This document shows positions 35,900-36,575 of a stretch of 36,575 nucleotides of DNA, piece after piece. Under the pieces are notes generated by a model, which made no database searches, was not told the DNA's origin, and was given only the letters and a program-made list of their open reading frames with translations. The stretch is from positions 1-36,575 of the forward strand of contig JAQCEL010000014.1 in the NCBI GenBank assembly GCA_027618655.1. Reading direction: 5' to 3'. Position 1 is the stretch's first letter, and every line of letters starts with the position of its first letter. Origin of the DNA: Pseudomonadota bacterium (GTDB lineage: Bacteria > Pseudomonadota > Gammaproteobacteria > Ga0077536). A program made the translations under genes and the position numbers.

Positions 35900-36154
35900 A
35901 TGAAGCGAAAGCACCAGAAGACCCTGGAGCAAATATATTCACGCCCTACTAGCGCAAACATCGCGTGGTCGGAAATTGAATCACTGTTCAAGGCACTGGG
36001 GGCTGACGTGTCGGAGCGAAGTGGATCGCGCGTCGCAATAGTCCTTTTCGGTGAAGTCCGAGTATTTCACAGACCGCATCCCTCTCCGAATACCGATAAA
36101 GGCGCCATTGTGAGTATTCGCAAATGGCTGGAGCTGTATGAGGTGACACCATGA
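35900..36154 (+). CDS. hicA: HicA toxin
   Basis: An 84-residue mRNA interferase of the double-stranded-RNA-binding fold. KHQKTLEQIYSRPTSANIAWSEIESLFKALGA begins it, SERSGSRVAIVL follows, and the conserved catalytic-region VFHRPHPSPNTDKGAI carries the His expected at the active site. It is in cassette 5, and its stop overlaps the HicB ATG by 4 bp. The -10 box is only 7 bp before the start, so the mRNA may be nearly leaderless. Confidence 0.93.
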   Translation: MKRKHQKTLEQIYSRPTSANIAWSEIESLFKALGADVSERSGSRVAIVLFGEVRVFHRPHPSPNTDKGAIVSIRKWLELYEVTP

Positions 36155-36483
36155 ACATAATGGAAGTAGACGGTTACAAAGCGAAGATTGAATACGATCC
36201 AGAGCTTGATCAATTTAGAGGAGAAATACTCGGGTTGAATGGAACTGCAGATTTTTGTGGCACCAACCCGAATAGTCTTAGAAAAGAATTCAGAACCTCC
36301 TTGAAGGTGTATCTGGAGGTTTGTGAAGAAAAGAACATTAGTCCGACCAAAGAATTTTCAGGTAAGTTTAATCTTAGAATTCCACCACAATTACATTTTG
36401 AAATATCAGCGAAAGCGACAGCAGCGGATAAAAGTATTAACCAGTGGGTGTCCGAGGTTCTCCGACGCTCCGTAAATGAATAA
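36151..36483 (+). CDS. hicB: HicB antitoxin
   Basis: A 110-residue antitoxin with a degraded RNase H-like N-terminal half (VDGYKAKIEYDPELDQFRGEILGL, DFCGTNPNSLRKEFRTSL) and a C-terminal ribbon-helix-helix (LRIPPQLHFEISAKATAADKSINQWVSEVLRR). It binds HicA and DNA. The gene ends 4 bp before the GGCATATAAC arm of the cassette. Confidence 0.93.
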   Translation: MNIMEVDGYKAKIEYDPELDQFRGEILGLNGTADFCGTNPNSLRKEFRTSLKVYLEVCEEKNISPTKEFSGKFNLRIPPQLHFEISAKATAADKSINQWVSEVLRRSVNE

Positions 36484-36489
36484 AGCGGC

Positions 36490-36499
36490 ATATAACAAG
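36490..36499 (+). other. left core of attC5, interrupted
   Basis: ATATAAC (36490-36496) within GGCATATAAC, the exact complement of this cassette's start, is followed by ACAAG and then foreign sequence like that in attC4. The right half of the site is beyond the window. Confidence 0.7.
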
Positions 36500-36575
36500 T
36501 GACTATGGTTCGCTGTCAATAATTCAGACAAGATTTTCATCCCACATCGTACCGTTTTTAACCATCGTATTTAGG
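36500..36575 (-). mobile_element. IS110-family element end, running off the window
   Basis: The minus strand ends a transposase frame with LNTMVKNGTMWDENLV and a stop at 36524-36526, the same C-terminus type as the copy in attC4 but clearly diverged. The outer end shares the pattern GACTRTGRTT with that copy. Whether the transposase is intact beyond 36575 cannot be seen. Confidence 0.72.

Larger units (their letters stand above)
32837..36575 (+). mobile_element. integron-type cassette array without integrase in the window (CALIN-like)
   Basis: Five cassettes in one orientation: 32837-33520, 33521-34249, 34250-34916, 34917-35844 and 35845 onward. Each start has an extended complement at its own 3' end: GTTAGCTGTC with GACAGCTAAC, GTTAGGCAGCT with AGCTGCCTAAC, GTTATGTGGAT with ATCCACCTAAC (one mismatch), GTTAGGTTTC with GAAACCTAAC, and GTTATATGCC with GGCATATAAC. 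This is what excision and insertion at attC produce. The attI side should lie to the left, but no intI is visible there. Confidence 0.88.

Noticed and set aside
1-36575. CRISPR arrays, tRNA or rRNA genes, prophage genes
   Set aside because: No regularly spaced repeats, cloverleaf-like segments, rRNA sequence or phage structural genes were recognised on either strand.

Overview
The window looks like a chromosomal segment of a free-living gammaproteobacterium of undetermined genus. The ABC-F protein (YbiT type), the DbpA-type helicase and the YbcJ-like S4 protein all read like gammaproteobacterial housekeeping genes, and PEP-CTERM type surface proteins are present. No rRNA, tRNA, CRISPR array or phage gene was seen. 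The left 32 kb is dense with acyl-CoA and aromatic or amide catabolism genes. The right 4 kb is an integron-type cassette array.

Layout. 1-2229: the end of an acyl-CoA synthetase, a DUF6285-like protein, a phosphotransferase lacking its catalytic Asp, and an S4 RNA-binding protein. 2450-5610: dbpA and a ybiT homologue broken by an in-frame TGA. 5666-13801: a CmcJ/NvfI-like oxygenase (minus), two MFS transporters, an alpha/beta hydrolase, a two-function hydratase/3-hydroxyacyl-CoA dehydrogenase, an NTF2-like protein and an ABM-like protein. 14086-16164: a secreted PQQ alcohol dehydrogenase fused to cytochrome c, ending at a strong terminator. 16227-18885: relics of a VPLPA-CTERM protein, an ECF sigma factor and perhaps a formylglycine-generating-enzyme-like protein, around an AmiS/UreI channel, an NTF2-like protein and a cupin. 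18886-22124: an atypical hydratase-family protein plus two acyl-CoA dehydrogenases, followed by a PEP-CTERM protein (minus).

23273-30046 (minus) is one tight operon: KynB-like hydrolase, dienoyl-CoA isomerase, the three subunits of a molybdenum hydroxylase, a CoxG-like protein, and a GrdB-family protein whose reading frame crosses a TGA. That TGA sits in a UxxC motif and is followed by a hairpin fitting a bacterial SECIS, so the gene very probably encodes a selenoprotein. The large molybdopterin subunit carries a TAA that would remove its catalytic Glu. Divergently, 30246-32409 encodes a two-domain VOC (extradiol dioxygenase-like) protein and an FAD monooxygenase. The set suggests breakdown of an aromatic or N-heterocyclic compound feeding acyl-CoA pathways; the substrate cannot be read from the sequence.

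32837-36575 is an array of five gene cassettes with no integrase in the window. Each cassette begins with G/TTRRRY-like sequence whose extended complement recurs at the cassette's own 3' end, which is the signature of attC recombination. Four cassettes carry toxin-antitoxin pairs (BrnT/BrnA-like, HigB/HigA, ParE with addiction-module antitoxin, HicA/HicB) and one a small membrane protein. Two attC sites are interrupted at the same position by IS110-family ends.
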